Source: Mantamonas sphyraenae
Taxonomy: Eukaryota; CRuMs; Mantamonadidae
NCBI GenBank assembly: GCA_026936335.1
Contig: JAPMXV010000018.1
Span: 124,001-188,000, forward strand
Direction of reading: 5' to 3'
Length of the DNA: 64,000 bases
Below the pieces are notes generated by a model, which saw only the letters and a list, made by a program, of their open reading frames with translations, did no database searches and was not told the DNA's origin. Position numbers and translations under genes: made by a program. Of this stretch, positions 1 through 11,700 are shown in pieces. Position 1 is the first letter of the stretch; every line of letters begins with the position of its first letter.

Positions 1-125
1 AACTGACACCTTTTGACCCCGTTCCCCACCCACCTCGCGAACCTGTGTGTGTGAAATCCAATCACCCGCATGCCGTGTGTGTGTGTGTGCTTGTGTGCAA
101 TCACCCGACCACCACCCCACCACAG

Positions 126-511
126 CGGCAGCCAAGAAGAACGACGAAGACACAGACTACCGGCAAAAGTCGGACTATGGCAAGGTGCCAAAGTACCTGG
201 AGCGCGTGAAGCAGGAGGTGCAACAGGAGTACGACTATATTGCTGGATTGCAGCAACAGGTGCAGCAGGAGTACGAGCTGCAACGGGGCACAGCCACACG
301 GCTGCTGACGGAGGAGGAGAAGGAGGAGCTGCTGGCGGGTCTCAAGGCAAAGTGGGAGCAGGTGAACAAGCGCTACCAGACGCTGTCGTTCACGGTGGAC
401 ACGCCCGCCAAGATGGCACGCAAGGAAAAGTGTGAACTGCAGCTGGACCAGCTGGAAAAGGACATGGATAAGCTCAAGCGCAAGCATGTGTTTGTGCCGG
501 CAGATGTATGA
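126..511 (+). CDS. ENKUR: Enkurin, C-terminal exon (partial gene)
   Basis: This is the last exon of a gene that begins left of the window. It opens after a CA-rich 3' splice site (ccaccacag, ending at 125) in phase 1. The roughly 128 residues visible carry the enkurin domain: a DYGKVPKYLERVK segment, a Gln-rich helix, then LTEEEKEELLAGLKAKWEQV and a Lys-rich coiled coil ending KRKHVFVPADV, which matches the conserved enkurin C terminus. In known systems enkurin is an axonemal microtubule inner protein and calmodulin/TRPC adaptor of motile cilia, so this is the best sign in the window that the organism has a flagellum. The next gene on the same strand starts 116 bp downstream. The upstream exon is not visible. 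Confidence 0.85.
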
Positions 512-530
512 TTTCACAGACACACCCATT

Positions 531-566
531 ACACACACAACACACACACACACACACACACACATC
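531..566. repeat. (CA)n microsatellite between enkurin and PRP38 genes
   Basis: An almost pure CA dinucleotide tract lies in the short gap between the enkurin stop and the next start codon. Similar CA/GT tracts recur at gene and intron boundaries across the window. Confidence 0.95.
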
Positions 567-627
567 ACACTCGAATGAAAGCGCGGCAGGCAGCCAAAAA
601 GAAAAACAACAATCGGCCCCGTAGTGA

Positions 628-2258
628 ATGGCAAAGAGGTTGGAAACAGTCAACGTGCCCCGAATGGGTCTGGGCAATCGATTGTACAGCAACATTAAGA
701 ATTCCAAGTACTTCCGCAAGGAATTGTACTCGTACGTGGACTTTAACCAGGTGGTGGACGAGATCTACAACACCGTGGAGTACATGGAGCCGTGGATCCC
801 CGGCACAGAGTACCCTTCGGGAGCGTTTACCCTTGTGGTGAAACTGGGCACGATGAATCTGACAGGTGCGTGTTGAGGAGAGAGTGAGGAGAGGGGAAAA
901 CGTGACGCTGTGACGCCTGACACCCCCCAACCCCCAAACCCGCCGTGCAGTCAAACAGACCCACTTGCTCATCAATCACCAGGACAGTCCGTACATTCGA
1001 GGTGTAGGCTTTGTCCTGCTGCGTCTTGTGCATCCGTAAGTGAAGCAGGGGCCTTGGAGTGACGCCTTTTTGTGCGGGGAGGTTGAGGCAAGGGCGCGCT
1101 TTCCGTCGCTGACACCCGACCACCCGTGTGCGCCACAGACCCAAGCAGCTGTGGGAGTGGTTCTCACCATTCTTTGAAGACAAGGAAGAGATCTACATTG
1201 GGGCCAAGGACAAGTCAGGCGTACCCATGGCTCACTTTGTGTATGGCCTTTTGTTTGAGCCAAAGTTCTGTGGTGAGGTGTTGCCGCGCATCCCAGTGCC
1301 TATCATGCGTCAGATGAAGAAGGACATGGATGCATACATGGAAGAGAATCCAGACTCTGTGCTTGCTGACAAACACCGCAGCAGCAGTGGTGGAGATGGC
1401 AGCAGGGACCGCGCACGAAGCGGAGGCAAGTATGGATCTCGCTCCTCGTCCTCCTCGTCCTCCTCGTCCTCCTCTTCACACACCTCGGACCGCCTGGATT
1501 ACGGTGGTCAACGTGGCAGACGTAGGGACGATGATGACTACCGCCGTGGTGGTGGCTACCACCACGACGAGCGAAGGGGGTATGAGCGTGGGTACTACGA
1601 CGACGATCACCACGATCACCATCGAAGCCGCCGCGATGGAGGCGCAGTTCGGTATGGCCGCGAGAGGGATTATTACGACGAGCGAGGCCAATACGAGCGA
1701 GGAGGGTACAACCGCCACGACGACGGATACAGGGGTCGCATGGATGGAGGATACCGTGAGGAGCGTGGTTACCCGCTGACATACGGTAAGCGTGGACGGT
1801 CGCCTTCGCCGCCGTCGCGCCAACAATCGGTTGGCAATGGGTCACAGTCACAGACGGCAACAGTGTTGTCCGAGTCGTCGACCGGCGCAAGTGATGCCCA
1901 GGGGAGTGGCAAGGCACCGGCCGAGGTGGCAAAGGAGAGGACACAGGAGGCAGCAGCACCAGTGGCTGAAACTGAGGCCCCACCTGCAAAGAAAGCCCGA
2001 AGTGCAGAGGAGGAGGCGGCGGCAAAGGCGTACCGTGCCTCGTTGATGGCCAAGTACAGCGGTGGAGCGAGCACAAGTACGGCTCCCACCTTGCAGACGG
2101 GACCTGTGGTGGAAGAGGAGGCAGTGACGGTGACGACTGTGGCACACCCGACCATGTCGCAATGGCAGAACCAAGTGCAGCAGCAGCAGCAGCAGCAGGA
2201 GGGGGAGGAGGGGGAGGTGGCACCATCCACGCAGGCGCCGTTGCAGCCAGGGAAATGA
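628..2258 (+). CDS. PRPF38B: PRP38-family pre-mRNA splicing factor (PRPF38B-like)
   Basis: Three exons, 628-865, 951-1035 and 1139-2258, joined by GT-AG introns of 85 and 103 nt with matching phases, give about 480 residues. The N-terminal half is a PRP38 domain: NSKYFRKELYSY, VVDEIYNTVEYMEPW, QDSPYIRGVGFVLLR and LPRIPVP all align with the family. The C-terminal half is a low-complexity tail with a poly-Ser run, Arg/Asp/Tyr/Gly-rich RS-like sequence and a poly-Gln run (near 2175-2200). PRP38 proteins act in spliceosome B-complex activation; PRPF38B is the animal form with an Arg/Ser-rich tail. The start at 628 is the first in-frame Met; Met at 661 is possible. The stop overlaps the next gene's start in the sequence ATGA. 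Confidence 0.88.
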
Positions 2259-3222
2259 GCAAGAGGAGCAGCAGCAGCAAGAAAGGTAAAATACATACAA
2301 AGCGTTGGATAGCATGGCGGGATGGAGACTTTGTACACACACATCCCGCTGGAAAGAGAGAGAGAGAGAGGGTGTGTGTGTGGTTGGGAGCCGAAGAAGT
2401 AATTAATCCGCTGACGCTGGGCGGACATGCACCGCAGGCGTGAGCCGCAAGCGCCGACAGCCCGAGCCCGAGCCCGAATCCGAGTCGGAGACGTCGGATT
2501 TGGAGCTGGAGGGCGAGCGAGAGGAGGAGGCATATGCGTCGTCGTCGGATGAGGACGACATGGTGGAGTTTGCCAGGGCAAAGAAGGGAGGCAAGTCGAG
2601 CAGCGGACGCAGCTCGAGCAGCAACAGCTCGGAGGGGAGCTCAAGCGGCAGCAAGGGCAGCAAGGGCAAAGCGGGCAAGAAGACACAGGGCAGCGATGCA
2701 GAAGAGGGCTCGGACAAGGTGCGCAAGGCCAAGAGCAAGGGCAAGAGTGTGCAGAGGCGCAAAAAGAGGAAAAAGGAAAGCCGAGAAGGGGTCATCTACC
2801 TGGGACACATCCCGCATGGATTCTACGAAAAGCAAATGCGATCGTTCTTTGAGCAGTTTGGAGAGGTGCGTCATGTGCGCATGTCACGCAATCCCAAGAC
2901 ACGGAAGGCACGTCACTATGCGTTCATCCAGTTTGAAGACCCTCGTGTGGCGCCCATTGTGGCGGAGGCCATGCACAACTACATGTTGTACTCGCAGGTG
3001 CTTCAGTGCCATGTGGTGCCTGCGGACAAGGTCAACCCGCGTCTGTTTGACAACGCAGACACGGTGATGGCCCACTACAAGTTCCGCAAGCAGCACGCCC
3101 TCAAGCACAACCGCCAGCGCACCGAGGAGGAGCAGAAAAAGACCGACCAACGACGACGCAAGCGTGACAAGAGGCGAAACAAGCGATTGGAGTCGTTGGG
3201 AATCGGATACAGCTTGGAATGA
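2255..3222 (+). CDS. NIFK: NIFK/Nop15-family nucleolar RRM protein
   Basis: Exon 1 is only 31 nt (2255-2285, MSKRSSSSKKG); a 152-nt intron (2286-2437) rich in GA and GT repeats follows; exon 2 runs 2438-3222. The product is about 271 residues. A Ser/acidic/Lys-rich N-terminal region precedes one RRM near residues 125-205: VIYLGHIPHGFYEKQMRSFF as RNP2 side and HYAFIQFEDP as RNP1, then VLQCHVVPADKVNPRLF, a NIFK/Nop15 signature. The family works in 60S pre-ribosome assembly (ITS2 processing) and, in animals, binds Ki-67. A basic tail ends the protein. The ATG overlaps the upstream TGA by 4 bp. Starting at the downstream GTG (2440) would be wrong because that site is just past the splice acceptor. 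Confidence 0.87.
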
Positions 3223-3225
3223 AGC

Positions 3226-4326
3226 CTATTTTCTCGCACCAGACGACGGAAAGCCAAAGCCACCCTCGCCGTTGCGCATGGCAGCCTGGAGCTCGACGGC
3301 AGTCATGGCCTTGGGCTGGGTAAAGTCGATGATGGAGCCAAAGAGCATGTGTTGCATGATGGGAAACTTGGCGGTGACTTCGCCCTCGTACATCTTGAAG
3401 AAGCCGCCGTTGATCTTCTTCCAGTGCACAACGCCGGCAATGCTGGTCAGCACGGGACTGGTTTCCTCAAACGGAGCCGTGTACTTGAGCTGTCGAATGA
3501 AACGCACACTGTCCATGTACATGTACTCGTCGGCAAACTGCTCCACCAGCGATTGTTTGAGGACGGCGGTGGGGGGCACCTCGTCGTCGTTGCCCCTCAG
3601 CTGTGCACTGCCAAACATAAACGGCAGGAATTGGTAATCGTCGAGGGACCACACGCCGTGGGAGCCACAGGGTTCGAGTTGGTAACGCAGTTGCACCTTG
3701 CGCACCAAGACCATGTAGCGTTGGAAAACACGCAGCACCAGGGCGGGCAGGTCGTGGTCTCCCACCACACCCAACTTGTACAAACAGAACAGAAAGTGCA
3801 CAAAGGTGCTTTCGTGGCCCGTGCCATAGTCCATGCGTTGGAAGTCGCCAAAGGAGGCCAGCAGGTACCCGCGCAACTCCTTCACCGCACCCACCGGCTG
3901 CACAAACTTGGCCAGCATCTCATCCACGTCACTGGCAATGGCCTCGTGCCAATCACGGTACGCTGGGTTGCCGTACCGTTGGGGCATCGACACCGGCTCC
4001 ACCTCCTCCGCGTGTTCATCCAGCCGCTCCAGCGTTGCCAGCACTCCGCTCACCGCCTCGCTCTCCTCCACCTCGCTGCTCAGTGGCATCCCAATCACTG
4101 CATCGTTCAACGCCGTCAGAAACTGCATAAACTCTGCGTACGTTGGCGACGCCAAATACGCCTCCAAGTCGCGCATGGACTTGATCTTCTTGCGGGGTTC
4201 CATGAAGCGTTCCTCCTGCTCCTGCTCCCCACCCTCCTGCTTTCCTTCTTCTTCTTCCTTTTCCCTCGTCTCCTCCACCTGCTCCTCGACCACCTGCTCT
4301 TCAACTTCCTGCTGCGATGATGACAT
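3226..4326 (-). CDS. PTPA: PP2A phosphatase activator (PTPA)
   Basis: Intronless, about 366 residues, close to the family length. Conserved PTPA blocks are present in order: FQRMDYGTGHESTFVHFLFC, HGVWSLDDYQFLPFMFGSAQ, and near the end FGSIIDFTQPKAM. PTPA is a peptidyl-prolyl isomerase-like chaperone that activates the PP2A catalytic subunit. An acidic Glu/Gln-rich N-terminal tail of about 50 residues is an addition to the core. The start at 4326 (MSSSQQE) leaves 89 bp to the divergent EF-hand gene; an in-frame Met at 4410 would leave only 5 bp. The TAG stop lies 3 bp from the stop of the convergent NIFK gene. Confidence 0.92.
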   Translation of the reverse strand: MSSSQQEVEEQVVEEQVEETREKEEEEGKQEGGEQEQEERFMEPRKKIKSMRDLEAYLASPTYAEFMQFLTALNDAVIGMPLSSEVEESEAVSGVLATLERLDEHAEEVEPVSMPQRYGNPAYRDWHEAIASDVDEMLAKFVQPVGAVKELRGYLLASFGDFQRMDYGTGHESTFVHFLFCLYKLGVVGDHDLPALVLRVFQRYMVLVRKVQLRYQLEPCGSHGVWSLDDYQFLPFMFGSAQLRGNDDEVPPTAVLKQSLVEQFADEYMYMDSVRFIRQLKYTAPFEETSPVLTSIAGVVHWKKINGGFFKMYEGEVTAKFPIMQHMLFGSIIDFTQPKAMTAVELQAAMRNGEGGFGFPSSGARK

Positions 4327-4415
4327 GAGATGATGGGATGGCTCCGAATGCGCGCCTGCGCTGCCAAACACAAAAAGGGAAAAGGAGGTCATAAAACAAA
4401 GCGAACACACTCGTC

Positions 4416-7400
4416 ATGTCCTACGACAGCCCATCCACACGGCGCAAGTCGACGGACAAGGAGGCGTCGTCCGTGTTGGACATGTATCGAAACGAGGTGC
4501 GGCGGTCATCCACGGCGTCGGCGTCGGCGGCGGTCCTGATGCCCCAGGAAGTGTCGCACGGCTCCTCCGCGTTGCCATCGCCCAGTGTCAGCGAAAGCAA
4601 GGGCGCGGATTCAGAAGACACGGTGCTGGGCAAGCCGTTGCGCAGTGTGCGTGAGGATCCATACGAGGGGGTGGGCAAGAAAAGGCCTCGAAAGCAAGCG
4701 GCGACGAAACGGACGCGCTTCGGGTCCGGCACCGCTGTTCCCGAGACGGGCGACACACACTCGCCACGTCCACCCATGCACACAGCACACGATCTACCTC
4801 GTCAAACCTCCCCCGAGGACGAGGTTAGCAACTCATCAGGCACCAGTTCGCGTGCATTCACCATGGACGAGGCCGCTCGACAGGCAGCGATGCGGGCTGT
4901 CCAACGAGCCCCTTCGCTCACCCGCATCTATTCCCAGGCACAAAGCAAACATCCACGCCAGCAGCAGCCCAGGAACAGTCAACGGTCCATGTCCACCCTT
5001 TCCAACACAAACATGTGAGTGAAATGATACCCAAACACGCAGCCCCGGCGAGAAAACGGCCCGTTCCCCACGCACACAGCGTCCGCAGCGGAAATGACTG
5101 ACATGGCTTCTTTGGGGGGTTTTGGGGCATGGCAATGTTGCATGTGGCCATGGTGTGCACACAAATGTCCACACAGTCGCAGGAATACTATGCGAACCAA
5201 CAGCACATTGAGAGCCATCAACTCGCTGGCAGTGGCACGGCTGGAACGGTACTCCCAGAGCGAGTATGAACAGCGACTGTTCCACGCAAAGGTTCTCAAA
5301 GCCTTCCAGGAATTCGATGTCAACGGCGACGGCTTCATTTCCGCGGGAGAGCTGGGCGAGGCCCTGCAAGACTTGCAACGCATTTCCCAGCTCGGCCTGC
5401 GTTCGGAAACCGTCTCGCGGCTCTACAACGAACTGCAAGCGGACAGTGGCCACTCACGCGTGGACTACTCTGCGTTTGCGGCGGCGCTGGAGCGGGAACA
5501 TGTGCGTTCACAAAGGATACCCCACGCAGAGAGCGGAGTCACTCCGCTCCTGGAAGCCGCCCTCGGCGCCACAGAGACGGAAAGTGAAATGACAGACATG
5601 TCCCTCAGCACCATTGGTGACATTGGCGCCAACGACGCAGGTTCAACCGGTGCAGGCAGCCACGACGACAGAAGGCGCGTGCCCAGCGGCTGGAGTCTGG
5701 ATGTGGGCGCTTCTGGAAGCTTCAACAATAAGAAATCTCCGTCTCACGACGGACACAGCACAGGCGACGCACGGCATGGGCAGGACACATCGCCCAACGG
5801 GAAACAGGCAAGACGCAACCCATCGTCAGAGTCGGCGGCCAGTGCCATGCTGGCGGAGCAGCAATCGCTGAAGCGACTGCGGTCGACGGGGTCGCCGAGT
5901 TTGGCCTACAATCCAGAGGTGGCGCGTGCATTTTCTCTGTATGACCTGGACGGAGACGGCGAAATTGCAGTGTGGGAACTAGCCACCATTCTGCACACGC
6001 TGGGCAAAACCGCGTCCCCGGCCATGATCAACACAGTGATGATGGAGGTGGACCAAAACAACTCGGGCACGATTGACTTTTACGAATTTCTCCAAGTGTT
6101 CAACTTTATACACGAGGCACAGGAGCGCAAGCGGCAGGAACGTAGCAGCAGTCGCATGGATGCCGAGGTGGACACGAGCACGTTCAGCTTCCAGGTCATG
6201 GAGGTGTTTGGGTACAGCTCCATGGCCAAGATTCACGACATGGCCAAGGGTGCCTCGGCCTCCCTCCATTGGAATGTCTACGTGACCACCTTTCTCATGC
6301 TCATCTTCCTGCCCATCACCTTTCTGGTGTGGGTCACCGCCGAGACGCGGCAGTACCTGCACAACCGACGCGTGCGCAAGGAGAAACGCGCCTTTTGGAC
6401 GCATCTGCAGCAGGAAAGCGCACGTGCACGCCCCAACAGCGCAGACGCACCTGCCAACAAGATGACACACAACACCTCGTCTGTGTTTCCACTGGTGGGG
6501 AGCGATGTGACGGGCGATTCGAACGAGGACGAGGACGACGACGATGCCGACGGTGGCAATCCAGGCGCAGAGCGTGCTCCCAAGGGGAAAGGAGGAGCAG
6601 GCCATGGTTTGGACGACTTGGATGCAGACGGAGAGGGTGAGGCGGATGAGGAGCAGGTGCAGGAGGATAGGTGGCCCTTGTTGCAGTTTGCCATGTTTTG
6701 GGTGGTGGCTGGCACCGTGTATGCGGCTGTGTTGTTTTCACCCATTGCGTACTACGTGCGTTTGCCACCGGGCAATTACCGCACCGAGGTGTTTGGACCA
6801 CTGTTGCTGTACGTGATGAACTGCATCATGATTTCCGTGGCCATCGGCGTCGAGGACCAATCCTTCATGGTCAACTACGCCAAGATGCGACTGGCCTACC
6901 ACACTGTGGTGAGTTCGTTTGGCAACCGCATCCCGGCCATCGCTCTGGTGGAGATGTTGGAGCAGAAGAGCGATCTGGACGACCAGCAGCTTGCCCTGTC
7001 GCCCGAGGTGCGTCAGGCCATCCGACAGTTCAACACCGACGAGAACAACGCCACCCAATCCTGGCTGCGTCGCTCCCTCGTCATCAATTGGTTGCTTCCC
7101 CTGCTTGCGGCTGGAGGCCACATTGCCATCTTTCTGCTGCCTCGCTTCCAAGAAGGAGTGTCGTTCTGGCAGGGCCACTCGCTCAGCAACGACGCATACA
7201 ACATCTTCTACGCCAGCCTGCTGGGTATGTTTGTGCTTGTGATGGTGCTCATCCGCACACTGGTGATTGCCATCAGCGAGTATCACAAAGTGCTTGTGAT
7301 GGTGCGTTACTTCACCTCCTTCACCTCCGTGGACGGCCCCTGGCTCTACGGCCTGCCCTACGTCAACCTGGAGGTGCCACAGAACATCATGGCATGGAGC

Positions 7401-8705
7401 AAGATCCGTGCGTTTATTCAGAGCAAGAAGAAGATCAACATGCGCTCGCTGGAGGCGTTTTCGGGCTTTCTGCTGCTGGTGGACATCGTGCTGTGTATGT
7501 TTCTCATCCTGCCGCTCTTCTTTGACGACGTCAACCAGTCGGCACGCTTTTCCTTCACCCTGCTGATTGCCTTTGACGTGTTCACCCTCTCCATGCTCCT
7601 CATGGCCGTCATCATCATTTCCAAGAACGTCAACGTGGAGCTGCGCAAACACTCGGGCATCATCGCCCGCTTCAAGTACAAAATCAACGAAAAGATCGTC
7701 TTTCTGGTGGACAACACGAGCGCAGAGCGACAGGCACGCGGTCCAGCAGGAGGAGGACCCATGGGGGCAGGCCTGAACGACGCCGTGTTGATGCACAACG
7801 ACTCCATGGACGGCGACGTCATGGGAATGGGGCTCCATGAGTTGGACAGCACCGCCAGTGATGACGACATTCAAGAAATGATGATGGATGACGATGAGGA
7901 CGAGCACCGCAGAAACCTGCCCCGTGATGACAGCACAAGCGAGCGTGCGGCACGTGGCGTCACGGGCAAGGCGGCAAAGGCCACGTCGAGTCCCGTGCTG
8001 ACGGCAAGCGAGCCTGGATTGCGTCGTCGCGTGGTTGGGTATAGCAACAGCCGCGAGTCACGCGGGAGCGGAGGATCGCTGGGCAGCGTGGATGCAGCCA
8101 CGTTGGAACATTCGTCGTCGTCTCTGTTGGCAGGAGGTGCCGGAGCTGCCACAAGACCCACCCTGGCTGCAAGCGGCAGCGGGGCAACAAACATGAGCAA
8201 CAGGAGCGGTGGAACGTCGCCGGGTCTGGCAAAACATCTGGTGAACCCGGCCATGGATGTGATGTCGATTTCCATGCACGGACAGCGCACAGACAAGAGT
8301 GCTTCCATGGTGCGGTCGGTGTCGGCGACGTCGCATGGCAGTGGGTTGGGTGCAAGTGCGAGTGCGAGTGCGAGCGCCAGGGCAGGTGCAGGTGTGGGCA
8401 TGGCAGGCGACAGCCAGCAGATGGCAGGGTCTGCGGCGGATGAAATGGCTGCGGGACAGGCAAACAACGACTTTGCTTCGTCCGGCAGGGGCATCCGTTA
8501 TGCAGTGGACAACACTCCATCGGGCGATGCCAGGCAGCTGCGTATGTGTCATCAGCTGTTGGAAGATTTGGAAAAGGTGCTCAGCACAAGCGACACCTAT
8601 TTTACGCTGCTCGGCTTCACCCTGGACGACAAGTTTGTCAAGGCCCTCTTTGGCTTTACTGCATACGTGGTGGTCACTGTGTTGATTCGTGTGCTTGTGG
8701 AATAG
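4416..8705 (+). CDS. EF-hand polytopic membrane protein of unknown function
   Basis: Two exons (4416-5014 and 5183-8705) give about 1373 residues. The N-terminal 200 residues are Ser/Arg-rich and look disordered. A calmodulin-like EF-hand set follows: loop DVNGDGFISAGE, a degenerate second hand, then loops DLDGDGEIAVWE and DQNNSGTIDFYE. About eight hydrophobic segments come next, for example FLMLIFLPITFLVW, VYAAVLFSPIAYYV, LLGMFVLVMVLIRTLVIAI, FLLLVDIVLCMFLILPLFF and, at the extreme C terminus, ALFGFTAYVVVTVLIRVL. An acidic linker separates TM1 and TM2, and about 330 disordered residues precede the last TM. I do not recognise the family. The terminal layout (short amphipathic piece, last TM at the end) resembles insect gustatory-receptor-like/DUF3537 proteins, but this is only a suggestion. 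It converges on RIF1, with 9 bp between stops. Confidence 0.8.
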
Positions 8706-8714
8706 ATTGTGGGA

Positions 8715-11700
8715 TCACGTGCTTCCTTCCTTTCGTCGCATCGATTCTTCGATCTGCGCCAGTTTGGCTTGCATGGACTGCACGTGGTGTTCCAAACTCA
8801 CCACACTGCGGATCAGCTCTGCCTTGGGCGCAGATTCCAGCTCCTTCATGCGTGCGTTGAGCGCCGGTGTGCGCATCGTCTTTGTGGCCGTCTTCCCTCC
8901 CGTGGTGTTGCTTTGCCTCGTCGCTGTCGGTCGCGCTTGTCCCATACCACCCCCGGGTGTCTCTGGTGCCAGGCTGGGGGATGGTACAAGCGGCGTGCTG
9001 CTGCTTTGGCCGACGTGCTCCTCGTATTTGCGCATGGCATCCACAAACGCATCGATGCTGGCTACTGTCTCCAACGAGCCCAGCTCCGCACGTGTCTTGC
9101 TGGCCAAATGGCCCACTGTGTGAATGCCCACCGCCTTGAGGAGAGTCCAAGTGCTTGCGCGCACATTCATGTGTGGTCTCAACACCTTGATTGCCGCCTT
9201 GCTCTTCTTCAAAGACGGAAACACGCAGTTCAACGTGCTTGGCGTGTCATCAAAGTGTACCTTTTTGCCCTGTTTGCTTCCGCTGCTGCCCCTCGCCTGT
9301 GTGCCATCCTGTGTCGTTGCGTCCTCGTCCTCCTCTTCGTCCTCTGCCTGCGTGGGTGCGTCTGCGTCAACGCTGGCTCCTTCCACCTCCATGGCATGCC
9401 GTTGCTGCTCCTCACGCTCCCGCTCCTGCTGACTATCTGCATCCAGGGTTGTGTATGTCACCACGTCCGGGTGGTGGTTGCGCATCTCCAACTGATGTTC
9501 TGTCATTGCCCGTGGGTCGTTCAGTCGTGCGCGCTTCTTGTCGGAAATGATCACGTGCACGTACTCGTCTTCGTCGTCGTCGCTGCTATCGTTGCCAGCG
9601 TCGTCCACACTCACCACCTTGCGTTTGCGTCGTCCGCCACTCCCATCGATACTCGGAGGGGTGGTGGTGGTCACTTGCTGTCGCGACGCCACAGGCGATG
9701 ATGATGACCCATCTGCACCCGCACCCGCACCTGTGCCAGAACTTGCGAATCGTCGCCTGTCCCGTCGCACAATGGCAAAGTCTGCCCCATTCTGTGACTC
9801 GGAGTGGCTCAGCTCGTCCTGGATGGATTGGGTGCGATCCAACGCCACACCTTTGCCCTTTCCTTTGCCTTTGCCCTTGGTGTGGCTGCCACTGGCACGT
9901 GTGCGACTGCCATGGATGCGATCCACCCAGCCTGGGAGCGAGATATCAGTGCGCAAGGCAATCTCCCGCAACACAGACTGCAACTGTGCAGGGTACGCAA
10001 AGGAGCGCTCCTTCATGCGCCCAAACGTGTCCTGCCAGAAGCGCAACGTGACATTCTGGATCTTGCGGCTTCGATGCACCAACCCGTGGTGCACCAGCCG
10101 AGTGACCGACTCCAGCGTCGGTGTCTTTTGCTGTGTCTCCTTGTGCAGCTGTGTCAACGCAGCCACAAGTCGTTGCAGCCAGCGACACACACCTCGCACC
10201 AGCGGACGATGGGCAAGTGTTGCTTTCGACGACATCCATCGCTCAAGCGACCGCTGCATCGTCCTGTGGGTTGCCAACACCTTGGCAGTGCTTCCGCCGT
10301 GCTCAAAGAAGCCACCCATCACAACCAACAGCTTTTCGCTCATATCATACATGGCCGCGTGGTCTGGATCCGTGGCACCGGCATCCTCCTTCTCCACCAC
10401 CACCTCCTCATCATTGGCGCTTGTGCTGCTGCCGGGGATCTTGGGCTGACTGGGCTGTGCCATGGCATCCATGTAGTGTTGCGAGCCCAACGGCTGCGTA
10501 TCCATGGTGTCGATGTCATTGCCAGCACGCCCCCCCTCCCCCTCGTCGTCGTCGTCGTCCACCTCATCTTCGTCATCGTCATGATGCGCATCGAGACTGT
10601 GCAATTCCTTGCCCAGGAGCAAGGTGCCTCTTTCCTGGGCCAAGGCGTACGCTGTGTTGAGCTGGTCGACAAGAATGGTGTTGAGCATGCCCACGAGGTC
10701 CAGCAGGGGTTCGGCGTTGTTTGCACTGCTCGTGTTGTGGATGCGGTCCTGCATGGCCGACGAGATGACCAGGGTGCGTTGGATGGTTTCCACCATGTGC
10801 ATGAGCAGCGAAATGGCAGGTCGAGGCAGCTTGTTGCTGGGACTCGTTGACAGTTCTCGCGTCAGCGCACCGCCCAGATCGCGCAGATGGCTGTTTACAC
10901 CCTCGGCTGAGTTGCTGAGGGTGTCCAGCACGCCGTACAGCGACTCCCACCGTGCAAGCGCAGACTCGGACATCTCCATGTGTTGGTGAATGGCCAGGCT
11001 CACGGGAGTGCGCAGGATGTCCACAAAGACGCTGAATCGGCCGTTGCGAAACATGGCAATGGGCATGTTGTCCGAGGCCTCCATCAGAAACACACACATA
11101 TCCTCCCATGTATCCCACGCTGCCTCTTGTGCTCTCTCACTGCCAGAAAGCTGCAGATCTTGCATGTGTCGTGTGTGTGTGCTCAAATCCTCTTTGGACG
11201 GCGTGGGATCCAACCCGAGCAACGCCTGCAGTGTCTGCCGAACGCTGTTCTCCTGCTCATGCCTGGATTGGGCGATGCGCAACTTGAGCAAAAGGTGGAA
11301 CAAAGCCGAACGAAGGGTGCAGTGGGGTTCGTCGTCTGCCGCCGTGGATGCCATCGTGGTGGTGGTGGTGTGGGAAGATGCAGCGGCACCTCCTTGCGCC
11401 TTGGGTGCAACCATGTCTGGCACCAAGTCGCTCAGACGCATCTCGTAGTGTTCCAACGCATCGTGTGTGTCGTCCGTGGCGCCGGAGAGGCACTTGACAA
11501 ACACAGCGAGGACAGTGGAAGCCAGTGCAGGCGGCAGCGAATCGACACACCATGTCATGAAGGAGAGCAGCTTGGAGGTGTGTTCTCCCGTCGCATGGTG
11601 GCCCAGTACACTCAGGATGCGTGTGAAAACGTCTTCCAGAAGTGACACAATGCGAGGGTACCCGCGCACATCGTTGCTGACGTACTGAGAGGACAGCAGC

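Noticed and set aside
2440..2442. GTG as NIFK start codon
   Set aside because: It lies just after an intron acceptor; a 31-nt upstream exon with ATG joins in frame.
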